A stretch of DNA of 42,254 nucleotides from positions 1 to 42,254 of the forward strand of contig CANRMY010000017.1 in NCBI GenBank assembly GCA_947631845.1, read 5' to 3'. The notes under the pieces are model-generated. The model was not told the DNA's origin, ran no database searches, and was given only the letters and a program-made list of their open reading frames with translations. The position numbers were made by a program, and so were the translations under genes. Source of the DNA: an uncultured Oscillospiraceae bacterium. GTDB lineage: Bacteria; Bacillota; Clostridia; Oscillospirales; Oscillospiraceae. Position 1 is the stretch's first letter. Each line of letters starts with the position of its first letter. Below, one piece after another: positions 7,356 through 15,691 of this stretch.

Positions 7356-7961
7356 TCACTCTTTGTCCGGCGGCTGACCGTCGTGGGCCGGCCACTGACA
7401 CGCGGTCAGGGCCATATCGGTAAAGACCGCCCGGAAGGAGGAATCCTCCGGACTGCAGGCGTAGACGCCGAAGCGCACCTCCCCCGTGGCCGCGGCCAGG
7501 TGGCACACGCGCATCTGGGAGAAGGTCACCCCGTCCTGAGAGCACTCCAGGCGGAAATCGTCCTCCCGGCGGCTCAGGCGGTACCACATGGTCTTAACGG
7601 AATCGTCGATGACGGTGGTGGCCCAGTCCGACCAGCCGTTGTTGGTGACGACGCTCCCCAGATGCTGGATCCGCCCGTCCTCGTACTCCACGGACGCCTT
7701 CAGCCAGTTCTCGCTGTCCAGGTACAAAACCACGCCGCACTGGTCGAATCGCCGCTGACTGTCAAAGGCCGTCTTCACCGTGAAGGAGAAATATTTCTCC
7801 TCCGTGGTCATCTGAAAGACCGGCGCGTTGTCGTTCCGGAAGCGGTAATACGTCCTCTGCCACAAATCCGTGCGGGGCCTTGTGACCACCTCCACTGCGC
7901 CGTCCCGGATGAGGCATTCGGCGGGCTGTCTTGTCCATTCAAATTTTTCAAGCTCCAGCAT
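7356..7961 (-). CDS. DUF1349 family beta-sandwich protein
   Basis: 201 residues with no signal peptide, matching the DUF1349 family, a concanavalin-like lectin fold found in bacterial cytosolic or hydrolase-attached proteins. Typical family segments are visible: FEWTRQP near the N-terminus, RTYYRF, FSFTVKTAF, DQCGVVLYLDSENWLKASVEYEDG, GSVVTNNGWSDWA and RVCHLA...VRFGVYACSPE. Length matches stand-alone members. It starts 27 bases after the aldo/keto reductase and has an AGGAGG ribosome site, so it is probably the third gene of that operon. Biochemical function is not established for the family; carbohydrate binding is only a structural suggestion. Confidence 0.85.
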   Translation of the reverse strand: MLELEKFEWTRQPAECLIRDGAVEVVTRPRTDLWQRTYYRFRNDNAPVFQMTTEEKYFSFTVKTAFDSQRRFDQCGVVLYLDSENWLKASVEYEDGRIQHLGSVVTNNGWSDWATTVIDDSVKTMWYRLSRREDDFRLECSQDGVTFSQMRVCHLAAATGEVRFGVYACSPEDSSFRAVFTDMALTACQWPAHDGQPPDKE

Positions 7962-7988
7962 AGCGTTTCCTCCTGTATTATTCTTCCC

Positions 7989-8846
7989 TCAAAGCTCCCT
8001 GCTCGTCCAATTTTTGGACGACTCCACCCGCTCGGGCGTTGTGGCCGTGCCGATCATGGGGGCGTCGTTGTCCACAAGGGCCAGCGCCGCCATCTCCGCC
8101 TCCGTCAGGGAGAAATCGAACACGTCGAAGTTTTCGCGTATCCGCTCCGGGCGGACGGATTTGGGGATGACCGCGATCCCCTGCTGGATCAAAAACCGCA
8201 GCGCCACCTGGACCGGCGTCTTGCCGTGGGCCCTCGCCGCCGCCTGGACAGCCGGCAGGGCGAACATGTCGTTGACGCGGCTCTGGCCCAGCGGGGCGTA
8301 GGCCTCATGGACCACGCCGTATTTGACCATCCACCGGTGGGCGGTCTTCTGCTGGCAGTAGAGATGCGTCTCCACCTGATCCACGGCGGGGGTCACCTGG
8401 CTCCAGTTGATCAGATCCACCAGCCTGTCCGGCGAGAAGTTGGACACGCCGATGGCCCGCAGAACGCCCTCCTGATAGAGCGCCTCCAGATCCCGCCACG
8501 CCGCGTACACATCCCCGAAGGGCCAGTGGATGAGCATCAGATCCAGATAGTCCAGGCCCATCCGCTCCAGGGACCGCCTGACGCTTTTGGCGCACTCCCC
8601 GCCGGCGTGGTTGCGGAACCACACCTTGGAGGTGATAAAAAGCTCGCTTCTCGCAACGCCGCTCGCCCGCACGGCCTCCCCTACGGCGCGCTCGTTGCCG
8701 TAATTCTGGGCGGTGTCTATGAGCCGGACGCCCGTCTCGATGGCCGTGGCGACGCTCCGCCGGCACGCCTCCGGATCCGTGATCTGATAGGTGCCGAAGC
8801 CCAGAAGCGGCATCGTCACGCCGTTGTTCAGTCTGATTTCCGTCAT
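7989..8846 (-). CDS. Aldo/keto reductase
   Basis: 285 residues, full length for the family. The catalytic tetrad is in place: Asp44 and Tyr49 (LIDTAQNYGNE), Lys74 (ITSKVW) and His107 (LIHWP). NADPH-binding residues near the C-terminus include IPKSVRPERIREN at about 225-240. Members reduce aldehydes or ketones to alcohols in the cytosol; the most similar subgroup by eye is the 2,5-diketogluconate reductase-like one. The start overlaps the stop of the upstream lipoprotein hydrolase by 4 bases, implying translational coupling. The physiological substrate cannot be read out. Confidence 0.93.
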   Translation of the reverse strand: MTEIRLNNGVTMPLLGFGTYQITDPEACRRSVATAIETGVRLIDTAQNYGNERAVGEAVRASGVARSELFITSKVWFRNHAGGECAKSVRRSLERMGLDYLDLMLIHWPFGDVYAAWRDLEALYQEGVLRAIGVSNFSPDRLVDLINWSQVTPAVDQVETHLYCQQKTAHRWMVKYGVVHEAYAPLGQSRVNDMFALPAVQAAARAHGKTPVQVALRFLIQQGIAVIPKSVRPERIRENFDVFDFSLTEAEMAALALVDNDAPMIGTATTPERVESSKNWTSREL

Positions 8847-9748
8847 TTTGTTCCTCCTTCGTAAGTGTGCGTCTCTAAAAATGAGAGGACCTTGTCCACC
8901 GCTGTCGTCAGGGCCGCGCCGCCGAAGCCGTGGCCGGCGCCGGGGATCACCGTCAGCGCCACCCGCTCCTGTCCGTAGGCGGCCACAGCGCCGTCAATAT
9001 ATTTTTTCGCCACCAGGGCGTCCCGGTCGCCCCAGACGATGCACACATCCCCGCCGTAACCGCCTATGACCGCGAAGGGGTCCAGCTCCCGAATGGAGCC
9101 GATATATTCCGCGCCGATGGAGTACCCCATCAGCGGCGTATCCCGGACGGGCGCGGCGCGCCAGTCGTCGGGGATGTTCATGGCCGGGAAATACATAGCC
9201 AGGGCCGCGACCCTGTCCTTCAGCTCCGCCGCCGCCAGCGCCGCCACCAGGCCCCCCTGACTGCCGCCCAGGAGAAAGATCTGGCTCCCGTCCACATACG
9301 AAAGGCCCCCGATGTCCGCCACCGCCGCCGACAGATCCTCCACCATGGTGTACGGCGTATACGCCCGGGCGTCCCGTCCCGTGCTCTTGCCGCCCGCCTG
9401 CGCCCCGCAGAAGTCGAAGGCATAGCACACATACCCCCGGGAGGCGAACCGGCGGCATTCCGTGAGAAAGTCTGTGTAGTGCCCGTTGAAGCCGTGGCAG
9501 AGGATCACCGCGGGGTAGACCCCCTCCGCCTCCGGCCTCCAGATCTGTCCGTACAGGGCGATCTCACGCCCCTGGCTGTCGGTGTACGCCGCCGTATGGC
9601 TCTCCGTTGTGATCGTATAAGTAAAATCGTCAGGCAAGTCCCTGATCTTTCTGTCCACCGCGCTCCCCTCCCCGCGCCCGCAGGCGCTCATGATCCCCGC
9701 CACGGCCAGAACGGCCGCGACGACGCCGGGAAATCGTCTTGATCTCAT
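8843..9748 (-). CDS. Alpha/beta hydrolase lipoprotein
   Basis: 301 residues. A lipoprotein signal with lipobox IMSAC places Cys23 as the anchored residue, so the enzyme is expected on the cell surface. The hydrolase fold is clear: oxyanion region CHGFNG near 84-89, nucleophile elbow GGSQGG with Ser163, acidic residue at Asp241 or Asp243 (WGDRDALV), and His273 (GAGHGF). This is the dienelactone-hydrolase/peptidase-S9-like type acting on esters or peptides. It is first in a three-gene operon with the aldo/keto reductase and DUF1349 protein, and a consensus promoter lies at 9777-9805. Substrate unknown; a surface esterase is the simplest reading. Confidence 0.88.
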   Translation of the reverse strand: MRSRRFPGVVAAVLAVAGIMSACGRGEGSAVDRKIRDLPDDFTYTITTESHTAAYTDSQGREIALYGQIWRPEAEGVYPAVILCHGFNGHYTDFLTECRRFASRGYVCYAFDFCGAQAGGKSTGRDARAYTPYTMVEDLSAAVADIGGLSYVDGSQIFLLGGSQGGLVAALAAAELKDRVAALAMYFPAMNIPDDWRAAPVRDTPLMGYSIGAEYIGSIRELDPFAVIGGYGGDVCIVWGDRDALVAKKYIDGAVAAYGQERVALTVIPGAGHGFGGAALTTAVDKVLSFLETHTYEGGTK

Positions 9749-9776
9749 ATCCGCGCCCCCTTTTTCTCTTTAAAAA

Positions 9777-9805
9777 ATAGTACCATCATCAGCCTGCTTT
9801 GTCAA
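9777..9805 (-). promoter_or_regulatory. Promoter of the hydrolase/reductase operon
   Basis: Minus-strand TTGACA (9800-9805), 17-base spacer, TACTAT (9777-9782), about 28 bases upstream of the ATG at 9748. Confidence 0.75.
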
Positions 9806-9862
9806 CGCCTCCCTCCCCGCCGCGCGGAGGAATCGTGCCCCCCAAAAAAGTCCTTCGCGCCC

Positions 9863-9891
9863 TTGCGAATTTCAACAAAAAATGGTATACT
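9863..9891 (+). promoter_or_regulatory. Promoter of the SLH-anchored peptidase gene
   Basis: TTGCGA (9863-9868), 17-base spacer, TATACT (9886-9891); the gene starts at 9924 after an ACGGAGG ribosome site. It diverges from the hydrolase promoter. Confidence 0.7.
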
Positions 9892-9923
9892 TGTGAAATG
9901 AACGCTGTAACACGGAGGCATCT

Positions 9924-12272
9924 ATGAAAAAGCTTATTTCTCTGCTGCTCATCATCTGTCTGACGCTCTCCCTGGCTCCCGCGTCTCTGGCCGCCGAGGG
10001 CGTCGACTCCGCCGAAGGGGACGGCACCCGGTATTTCGTTGACCAGTACCACGATCAGGACATCGACCTCAAGACCCTGGAGGTCACGCCCGTCACCCAG
10101 GCGGACGCGGACAGGCTGTGTGCCGCGCTGAACGCGCTCCTGGCCGATCCCAACGCCACAGACGAGGCCGTGGACGCCGCCTTTCAGGCCATCGACACGG
10201 CCCGCGCCACCGCTCTGACCAACTATGAGTTCCTGTACTTCCGCAGTACCCTGGATGTGAATGACGCCTCGGCTGCGCGGCAGTCCTCCGACTACTACAA
10301 CCTGGGCGTCGCCATCAGCGACATGCAGAGAACGGCCATTCGGGATATTCTCGCCTCCTCCCACGCCGCCTATTTCATCGAGGCCGAGGCGCTCACTGCC
10401 GCGCAGGTAAGCTACTACCGGAATTACGAGCCCATGACCGACCAGGAGAAGGCCCTCATCGCCCAGCTGAACGACATTGAGCCGGAATACAACGCCGCCT
10501 ACGTCAACGGCATCCCCGTGACCTGCGAGGGGGTGGAGTACACCTTCGAAAGCCTGGACGAGGCCTACGCCGCCGGCCAGGTAGACGCCGATACAGCCAA
10601 CACAATCTACGCGCTTCTGGTGGACGCCACAACCCGGGGCCTCGGCCAGCTCTACCTCAGGATGCTGGATGTGACCGGACGCATCGCCGATCTCTACGGC
10701 TATGACAACTACGCCGATTACGCCTATCCCAACGAGTACGGCAGGGACTTCACCCCCGAGGAGATCCAGGTCTACTTCGACGCCGTCAAGGAGTACATAG
10801 CGCCTCTGGCCGTGAAGCTCAGGCAGATCCGGGAAAATGATTTCACCGATTTTTATTTCTCCGGCGAAGAGGCCCAGGCCATCTACAACGGCGACTACAC
10901 CGGCGAGGACACGCTGGACGACATTGAGGCCTGTCTTTCGGAGCTCAGCCCCGAGCTTCTGGAGTCCTTCCAATACATGCGCGAGCACAACCTCTATGAT
11001 ATTCAGCCGGACGCGGGCAAGAAATCCGGGGCCTACACCTCCCTCCTGGAAAGCTACGGCGCTCCCTACCTCTTTTCCTCCCCCGACGGGTATATGGGAG
11101 ATCTCTCCACCGTCGTCCATGAGTTCGGCCATTATAACAACTTCTACTGGCATCCCTGCGGCTGGAACGACGCCACCGCCAACACCGATATCGCCGAAGT
11201 CCACTCCCAGGGTCTGGAGCTTCTATTCGCCCAGTTCTATGAGGACTTTTTCGGGAAGGAGGGCGCGGAGCTGGCCGAGGACACGCTGATGGACAGCCTT
11301 GTCACCTACGCCATCCTGTACGGGGCCTTCTTCGGCGAGCTGGAGCTGTACGCCCACACCACCCCCGGGGTCACCTACGAGGACATCTGTGACAAGTTCG
11401 CGGAGCTCAGCGGGGAATACCTGCTGGACGATCCCATGGACTGGCAGTCGCTGCCGCATCTCACCGTGCGGCCCCTCTATTATGTGAGCTACTCCGTCTC
11501 CGCCGCCGGCGCCGCCGCCTTCTGGCTGGAGGCCCAGGAAACAAGCTATGACGCGGCCCTGGATAAGTACCTCAGCTTTGTGGCGCTGGATCCCGCCATG
11601 GACTTCCAGGCGCAGTTCGAGGCCCTGGATCTGCCCGATCCCCTGTCCGCGGAGTTCATAGAGCAGCTGGCCGATGATTTGAGCGAGGCCCTGGACGTGG
11701 ATGAGCGGGTGTATCCCAAGCTCTTCAGGGACGTGCCTGTGGACAGCGAATACTACGAATATATCACCTACCTCGCCCTTCGCCACTACCTGAACGGCGA
11801 CGGCACGGGACGCTTCGATCCCGACGGCCCCGCCGACCGGGCCCAGATGATCCAGATGCTCTACAACTGCTTCGCCCTGAAGGGGGAGGAGAACACCAAT
11901 CCCCTCACCGACATCGACGGCAAATGGTACGAGGACGCCGCCGCGTGGGCCTATACACGTCAGATCACCACCGGCTTTATCGACCCGGATACCGGAACTC
12001 TGGTCTTCGGCGGCGGCGACATTTTGGACAGGCAGACCATGTTCACCCTGCTCTGCCGGACGCTGGAGCGGTTCGGCATCTCCTGCGAGCCCGCGGGCTC
12101 CTATACATATACCGATCAGGTGGCCGGCTGGGCCCGGGACGCCGTGGACTTCCTCTATGAAAACAACATCATCGAGGCGGATGAGAACGGCGTCATCGGC
12201 GCCGCCGAGCCCGTGACCCGGGGCGACCTGGCGACGTACATCTACTGGCTCTTCCAGGTGGTAAACGGCTGA
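9924..12272 (+). CDS. M3-like zinc oligopeptidase with three SLH domains
   Basis: 782 residues. A Sec signal peptide covers 1-24 (cleavage after SLAA). The body resembles M3 oligoendopeptidases: helical throughout, with the zinc motif HEFGH at 399-403 and a downstream Glu424 in DIAEVHSQ as likely third ligand. Three SLH modules follow at about 601-650, 660-712 and 727-778; SLH domains bind pyruvylated wall polymer and hold proteins on the surface. Most M3 enzymes are cytosolic, so an exported, wall-anchored form with SLH domains is uncommon and points to degradation of peptides outside the cell. It has its own promoter and a strong terminator, so it is monocistronic. The first SLH keeps the FDPDGPADRAQM core. 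Confidence 0.9.
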   Translation: MKKLISLLLIICLTLSLAPASLAAEGVDSAEGDGTRYFVDQYHDQDIDLKTLEVTPVTQADADRLCAALNALLADPNATDEAVDAAFQAIDTARATALTNYEFLYFRSTLDVNDASAARQSSDYYNLGVAISDMQRTAIRDILASSHAAYFIEAEALTAAQVSYYRNYEPMTDQEKALIAQLNDIEPEYNAAYVNGIPVTCEGVEYTFESLDEAYAAGQVDADTANTIYALLVDATTRGLGQLYLRMLDVTGRIADLYGYDNYADYAYPNEYGRDFTPEEIQVYFDAVKEYIAPLAVKLRQIRENDFTDFYFSGEEAQAIYNGDYTGEDTLDDIEACLSELSPELLESFQYMREHNLYDIQPDAGKKSGAYTSLLESYGAPYLFSSPDGYMGDLSTVVHEFGHYNNFYWHPCGWNDATANTDIAEVHSQGLELLFAQFYEDFFGKEGAELAEDTLMDSLVTYAILYGAFFGELELYAHTTPGVTYEDICDKFAELSGEYLLDDPMDWQSLPHLTVRPLYYVSYSVSAAGAAAFWLEAQETSYDAALDKYLSFVALDPAMDFQAQFEALDLPDPLSAEFIEQLADDLSEALDVDERVYPKLFRDVPVDSEYYEYITYLALRHYLNGDGTGRFDPDGPADRAQMIQMLYNCFALKGEENTNPLTDIDGKWYEDAAAWAYTRQITTGFIDPDTGTLVFGGGDILDRQTMFTLLCRTLERFGISCEPAGSYTYTDQVAGWARDAVDFLYENNIIEADENGVIGAAEPVTRGDLATYIYWLFQVVNG

Positions 12273-12281
12273 GTACACATC

Positions 12282-12318
12282 TTTCCCTCTCCATAGGAAT
12301 ATGGAGAGGGAAAATTTT
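12282..12318 (+). terminator. Rho-independent terminator after the SLH peptidase
   Basis: A 14-bp perfect stem (12282-12295 and 12300-12313), GGAA loop, then A-TTTT. It begins 10 bases past the stop. Confidence 0.9.
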
Positions 12319-12360
12319 AGGAGAGATTGATATTTAATTAACAATTTTTCATGAAACCTG

Positions 12361-12389
12361 TTGACATTCGCCGCGCTGTCTGCTATAAT
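12361..12389 (+). promoter_or_regulatory. Promoter of the Crp/Fnr regulator and ABC importer region
   Basis: A full consensus promoter: TTGACA (12361-12366), 17-base spacer, TATAAT (12384-12389), 41 bases ahead of the ATG. Confidence 0.85.
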
Positions 12390-12400
12390 CATTAAAAAGC

Positions 12401-12414
12401 GTCTCATATGAGAC
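12401..12414. promoter_or_regulatory. Candidate Crp/Fnr operator
   Basis: Perfect 14-bp palindrome GTCTCATATGAGAC starting about 12 bases after the -10 box, inside the leader of the Crp/Fnr gene. The dyad spacing fits a Crp/Fnr-type dimer, and its location downstream of the start suggests autorepression. Confidence 0.55.
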
Positions 12415-12430
12415 AGTTTGGAGGGGAGCT

Positions 12431-13072
12431 ATGACAAGCGCCCAGTTGGAGATCCTACAGGGGACGTTCCTGTTCCGGGGGCTTGAGGCGGACGAAATTG
12501 AGAAGCTTCTGGCAGGTCAGGCGCAGATCGGCGTCTACCGCAAGGGCGAGGTGGTCTACTCCCCCTCCCGCTTCCGCCGGGAGCTGGGGATCCTTATGCG
12601 GGGGGCTCTCACCGTGACCAAGGGGAGCCTGACCGTCAGCGAGCTTGGCCCGGGGGATCTTTTCGGCGCGGCGGCGCTGTTCACCGACGAGGAGCGCTAC
12701 GTCTCCACCCTCACCGCCGCGCACCACTGCGAGGTGCTGTTCCTCTCCCAGGAGAGCGTCAGCCGGCTCATTGATGAGAGCGCGGCGGTACGGGAAAACT
12801 ATCTGCGGTACCTGGCCCAGCGCATCCGCTTTCTCTCCGCCAAGGTGGACGCCCTGTCCTCCGGCTCCGGGGAGCGGAAGCTGTCGGGCTTTCTGCTGAC
12901 CAACGCCGGGGAGGACGGCGTCATCACCGTCAAATCCCTGACGGACCTGGCCTCCCGGCTGGGCGTGGCCCGGGCCACGCTCTATCGGGAGCTGGATAAG
13001 CTCATGGACGCCGGCGTCATCGCCAAGTCCGGGAAGACCATCACCGTGTTAAAGCCGGAATCCTTAAAATAA
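12431..13072 (+). CDS. Crp/Fnr family transcriptional regulator
   Basis: 213 residues. An N-terminal cyclic-nucleotide-binding-type beta roll (about 12-125, with GDLFGAAALF as the characteristic turn) joins through a dimer helix to a C-terminal helix-turn-helix at about 165-200 (SLTDLASRLGVARATLYRELDKLMDAG). There is no N-terminal cysteine cluster, so it is not an Fnr-type iron-sulfur sensor; the roll lacks an obvious cAMP phosphate-binding Arg-Ser pair, so the ligand is unknown. An ATG with GGAGGGGAG upstream sets the start. It is 81 bases upstream of the ABC importer substrate-binding gene in the same direction, making the importer a probable target. Confidence 0.9.
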   Translation: MTSAQLEILQGTFLFRGLEADEIEKLLAGQAQIGVYRKGEVVYSPSRFRRELGILMRGALTVTKGSLTVSELGPGDLFGAAALFTDEERYVSTLTAAHHCEVLFLSQESVSRLIDESAAVRENYLRYLAQRIRFLSAKVDALSSGSGERKLSGFLLTNAGEDGVITVKSLTDLASRLGVARATLYRELDKLMDAGVIAKSGKTITVLKPESLK

Positions 13073-13089
13073 ACGATTAAAACAATTGT

Positions 13090-13116
13090 CGGCCAAAGGC
13101 CATCCGGCCTTTGCCG
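13090..13116 (+). other. Intergenic GC hairpin
   Basis: A stem of about 11 bp with one bulged C (CGGCCAAAGGCC pairing with GGCCTTTGCCG, 4-base loop) between the regulator and the importer lipoprotein. No T run follows, so it is more likely an mRNA processing or stability structure than a terminator. Confidence 0.45.
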
Positions 13117-13153
13117 GCAGTTCAATAGGTTCCGTCTGGAAAGGATATAAAAA

Positions 13154-14302
13154 ATGAAAAAGGTACTCATCTTACTGCTCACCCTCGCCCTGACCCTGTC
13201 CCTGGCCGCCTGCGGCGGGACGGGAAAGGACACCACGGACACATCGGACGACACAGCCTCAGACACCTCTGCCGACACCTCGGCCGATACGACGGAGGAT
13301 ACCTCTGCCGACACGACGGAGGATACCGCCGCCGACACCTCGGCGGATACGACGGAGGACACCGCCGGGCAGACGACGCCCACCGCCTATGATGTGAACT
13401 TCGCCGTGCTCACCGGCCCCACGGGCGTGGGCGCTGTCAGCCTCATGGAGAAAAACGACGCCGGCGAAACGCTCAACCGCTACACCGTCTCGGCCGTGGC
13501 GGACAACAGCCAGATCCAGAACGGCCTCATCAACGGCGACTATGACATCGCCGCCGTGGCCACCAACGTGGCCTCCGCCCTCTACAACAAGACCCAGGGA
13601 CAGGTACAGGTCGTCGCCATCAACACGCTGGGCGTGCTGTACATCCTGGAGCGGGGCGACACCGTCCACGCCGTGGCGGATCTGAAGGGCAAGACCGTTT
13701 ACTCCCCCGGCCAGGGCGCCAACCCCGAGTACGCCCTCCGGTATATCCTCACCAAGAACGGCCTCACCGTCAGCACCCCCACCGAGGAGGTCAAGGACGC
13801 GGACGTGCAACTGGTCTTTGAGGACGCCAGCGTCATCCAGACCAAAATGGCCGCCGGCGAGATCGATCTCTGTATGCTCCCCGTCCCCGCCGCCACCGCC
13901 GTGCTGATTCAGAATCAGGACGTGCGCTCGGCCCTGGATATGACAAAGGAATGGGACGCGCTCCAGACCGGCGGCCAGCTGACCATGGGGTGCGTGGCCG
14001 TCAGGACTGCCTTCGCCCAGGAGCATCCCGAAGCGGTCAAGCAGTTCCTCACCGACTATGAATCGTCCATCAGCGCCGTGAAGGCCGACGTGGAGCATGC
14101 CGCCGCCCTCTGCGAGCAGTACGGCATCGTCCCCAAGGCGGCCATCGCCAAGAGGGCCATCCCCGACTGCTCCCTGACGTTTATCGCCGGCGCGGATGTG
14201 CGCGCCACTCTGGAGCCCTACTATCAGGTGCTCTTTGACGCCAACCCCGCTTCGATTGGAGGGGCAATGCCCGATGACGCCTTCTACTGGCAGGCCGACT
14301 GA
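13154..14302 (+). CDS. ABC importer substrate-binding lipoprotein (SsuA/ThiY-like)
   Basis: 382 residues. A lipoprotein signal has lipobox LAAC (Cys20). Residues about 25-72 are a low-complexity Asp-Thr-Ser/Ala linker. The binding domain then runs from about 78 (YDVNFAVLTGPTGVG) to the end and follows the NMT1/SsuA/ThiY pattern: GDYDIAAVATNVASALYNK near 130, DLKGKTVYSPGQGANPEYALRYIL near 182, and an ITLAMxx-like EHPEAVKQFLTDYESS near 295. It would capture an organic solute outside the cell for the permease and ATPase encoded next. It overlaps the permease start. The ligand is unknown; sulfonate, nitrate and thiamine-precursor binders share this fold. The AAGGA ribosome site precedes the ATG. 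Confidence 0.88.
   Translation: MKKVLILLLTLALTLSLAACGGTGKDTTDTSDDTASDTSADTSADTTEDTSADTTEDTAADTSADTTEDTAGQTTPTAYDVNFAVLTGPTGVGAVSLMEKNDAGETLNRYTVSAVADNSQIQNGLINGDYDIAAVATNVASALYNKTQGQVQVVAINTLGVLYILERGDTVHAVADLKGKTVYSPGQGANPEYALRYILTKNGLTVSTPTEEVKDADVQLVFEDASVIQTKMAAGEIDLCMLPVPAATAVLIQNQDVRSALDMTKEWDALQTGGQLTMGCVAVRTAFAQEHPEAVKQFLTDYESSISAVKADVEHAAALCEQYGIVPKAAIAKRAIPDCSLTFIAGADVRATLEPYYQVLFDANPASIGGAMPDDAFYWQAD
13229..13366 (+). repeat. In-frame Asp-Thr repeat tract
   Basis: Degenerate tandem units of 12-24 bases built from GAC/GAT-ACC/ACG-TCG/GCC codons, encoding the lipoprotein linker. Its repetitiveness makes it prone to length change by slippage. Confidence 0.7.
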
Positions 14303-15044
14303 GAAAAGAAAGAATAAACTGTTGAAGCTCCTGGCCCCAGCCGTCTTTTGGCTGGGGCTGTGGCAGCTTGCGGCCATGGCGGTGGGCCAGTCCCTGCTGC
14401 TCCCCTCCCCCCTTCAGGTGGGGGCGCGGCTCTGGGAGCTGGCGGGGACGGCGCTTCTGTGGCAAAGCGCCCTGGCGACGCTTTTCAGGATCGTGGCGGG
14501 GACGCTTCTGGGCGTGGCCGCCGGCGCGGCGCTGGCCGTGCTGACCCATGTGAGCCGCCTGGCCGATATCCTCCTCTCCCCCGCCGTGCGGGTGCTCCGG
14601 GCCGCCCCGGTGGTCAGCTTCATCGTTCTGATCATCCTCTGGGCGGGCGCGGACAAGGTGCCCGTCATCATCTGCGCCATGATGGCGGCGCCGGTGGTGT
14701 GGGAAAATCTGCGGACGGGCCTGGCCTCCCCCTCCCCGGAGCTTCTGGAGATGGCGGCGGCCTACCGGATGGGCCCGCTCCGGCGGGCGCGGTACATCTA
14801 TTTGCCGGCGGCCCTGCCCTATCTGCGCAGCGGCGTTCTCAGCTCCATCGGTCTGGCCTGGAAATCCGGCGCGGCGGCGGAGGTGCTCTGCACTCCCCGG
14901 CGGGCGCTGGGGAGCCAGATCTACTGGTCGAAGCTGTACCTGGAGATACCGTCCCTGTTCGCCTGGACGGCGGTGGTGGTGGCCCTGTCCCTGGCGGTGG
15001 AGGCGCTGGTGCGGCGGGCGTTGGAGAGAGGAGGCGGCAAATGA
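14274..15044 (+). CDS. ABC importer permease (SsuC/ThiX-like)
   Basis: 256 residues from the ATG at 14274, supported by GGAGGGG 9 bases upstream, inside the end of the substrate-binding gene. About six membrane helices. The inner-membrane permease signature (EAA loop) is present near residues 160-190: ELLEMAAAYRMGPLRRARYIYLPAALPYLRSG. It would form the channel of the importer with the ATPase encoded by the overlapping next gene (ATGA overlap). A longer reading from 14196 would overlap the coding sequence of the lipoprotein by another 78 bases and lacks a ribosome site. Confidence 0.87.
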   Translation: MTPSTGRPTEKRKNKLLKLLAPAVFWLGLWQLAAMAVGQSLLLPSPLQVGARLWELAGTALLWQSALATLFRIVAGTLLGVAAGAALAVLTHVSRLADILLSPAVRVLRAAPVVSFIVLIILWAGADKVPVIICAMMAAPVVWENLRTGLASPSPELLEMAAAYRMGPLRRARYIYLPAALPYLRSGVLSSIGLAWKSGAAAEVLCTPRRALGSQIYWSKLYLEIPSLFAWTAVVVALSLAVEALVRRALERGGGK

Positions 15045-15631
15045 GGCTGGAGCACGTTTTCTTCTCCTACGGGGGCAAGACGATCCTGGACGGATTCACT
15101 CTTGAGCTTCCTGATTCGGGCGTCACGGCCCTGTCCGGCCCCTCCGGGTGCGGCAAAACCACCCTTCTGCGGCTTCTGGCTGGCCTGCTGACGCCCCAAC
15201 GCGGGCGCGTCGAGGCGCCGGGCCCGGAGCGGACGGCCATCCTCTTCCAGGAGGACAGGCTCCTTCCCGGCTTCTCCGCCGCGGCCCAGCTGAGGGCCGT
15301 CCTGCCCAGGGGTGCCGGTTTCCGGGAGGCCCTGGAGGCCGTGGGGCTGGCCGCCGAGGCGGATACCCCGGTGGAGGCGCTGTCCGGCGGGATGAAGCGG
15401 CGGGTGGCCCTGGCCCGGACGCTGGCCTACGCCCGGGACAAGTCCCTGCTCCTGCTGGATGAGCCCTTCACCGGCGTGGACGCGGACAACGCAAGGCGCG
15501 TCATGGCGCGTCTGCGCGCCCTCCGGATCCCCATCCTCCTCTCCGCCCACGACGCGGAGTCCCTGGCCCTGGCGGACAGCGTGATTCGCCTTTCCGGCCC
15601 GCCCCTTTCGGTAATATCCGACAAAATTTGA
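15041..15631 (+). CDS. ABC importer ATPase (SsuB/NrtD-like, short form)
   Basis: 196 residues from ATG at 15041, overlapping the permease stop by 4 bases. All ATPase motifs are present: Walker A GPSGCGKTT (33-41), Q-loop near FQEDRLLP, signature LSGGMKRR, Walker B LLLLDEPF and the switch His in SAHD. The protein is about 50 residues shorter than typical SsuB/NrtD ATPases, lacking most of the C-terminal regulatory tail. It powers uptake through the permease encoded upstream. It is last in the operon; no T-tract terminator is visible, and an unusual hairpin/promoter follows at 15642-15684. Confidence 0.92.
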   Translation: MRLEHVFFSYGGKTILDGFTLELPDSGVTALSGPSGCGKTTLLRLLAGLLTPQRGRVEAPGPERTAILFQEDRLLPGFSAAAQLRAVLPRGAGFREALEAVGLAAEADTPVEALSGGMKRRVALARTLAYARDKSLLLLDEPFTGVDADNARRVMARLRALRIPILLSAHDAESLALADSVIRLSGPPLSVISDKI

Positions 15632-15641
15632 TAAGAATCTC

Positions 15642-15670
15642 TTTACCGGCCCCCCGTTTACTGTTATAAT
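15642..15670 (+). promoter_or_regulatory. Promoter of the Asp/Thr-rich membrane protein
   Basis: TTTACC (15642-15647), 17-base spacer, TATAAT (15665-15670). The -10 box lies in the loop of an 11-bp inverted repeat. Confidence 0.6.
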
Positions 15671-15684
15671 AAGGTAAACGGGGG
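15651..15684 (+). promoter_or_regulatory. Inverted repeat enclosing -10 box and ribosome site
   Basis: Perfect arms CCCCCGTTTAC (15651-15661) and GTAAACGGGGG (15674-15684) with a 12-base loop holding TATAAT. The right arm's GGGGG is the ribosome site, 7 bases from the ATG at 15692. RNA reading through from the ABC operon would hide the ribosome site, while RNA started at the local promoter would lack the left arm. It may instead be a protein operator. Confidence 0.55.
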
Positions 15685-15691
15685 TGTTATT

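Noticed and set aside
9789-11204. 471-codon open frame antisense to the SLH peptidase gene
   Set aside because: GC-rich third positions on the coding strand create long open antisense frames. The product is Gly/Val/Arg-rich without domains, and the sense strand has a signal peptide, HEFGH and SLH domains.
13229-13366. Repeat tract considered as a CRISPR array
   Set aside because: Units are short, degenerate, in frame and lack unique spacers; they encode a protein linker. The same holds for 15782-16066. No cas genes are present.
13259-14377. Antisense frame with Gly-Arg-Arg-Ile repeats opposite the substrate-binding lipoprotein
   Set aside because: Its repeats are only the reverse reading of the Asp-Thr linker codons.
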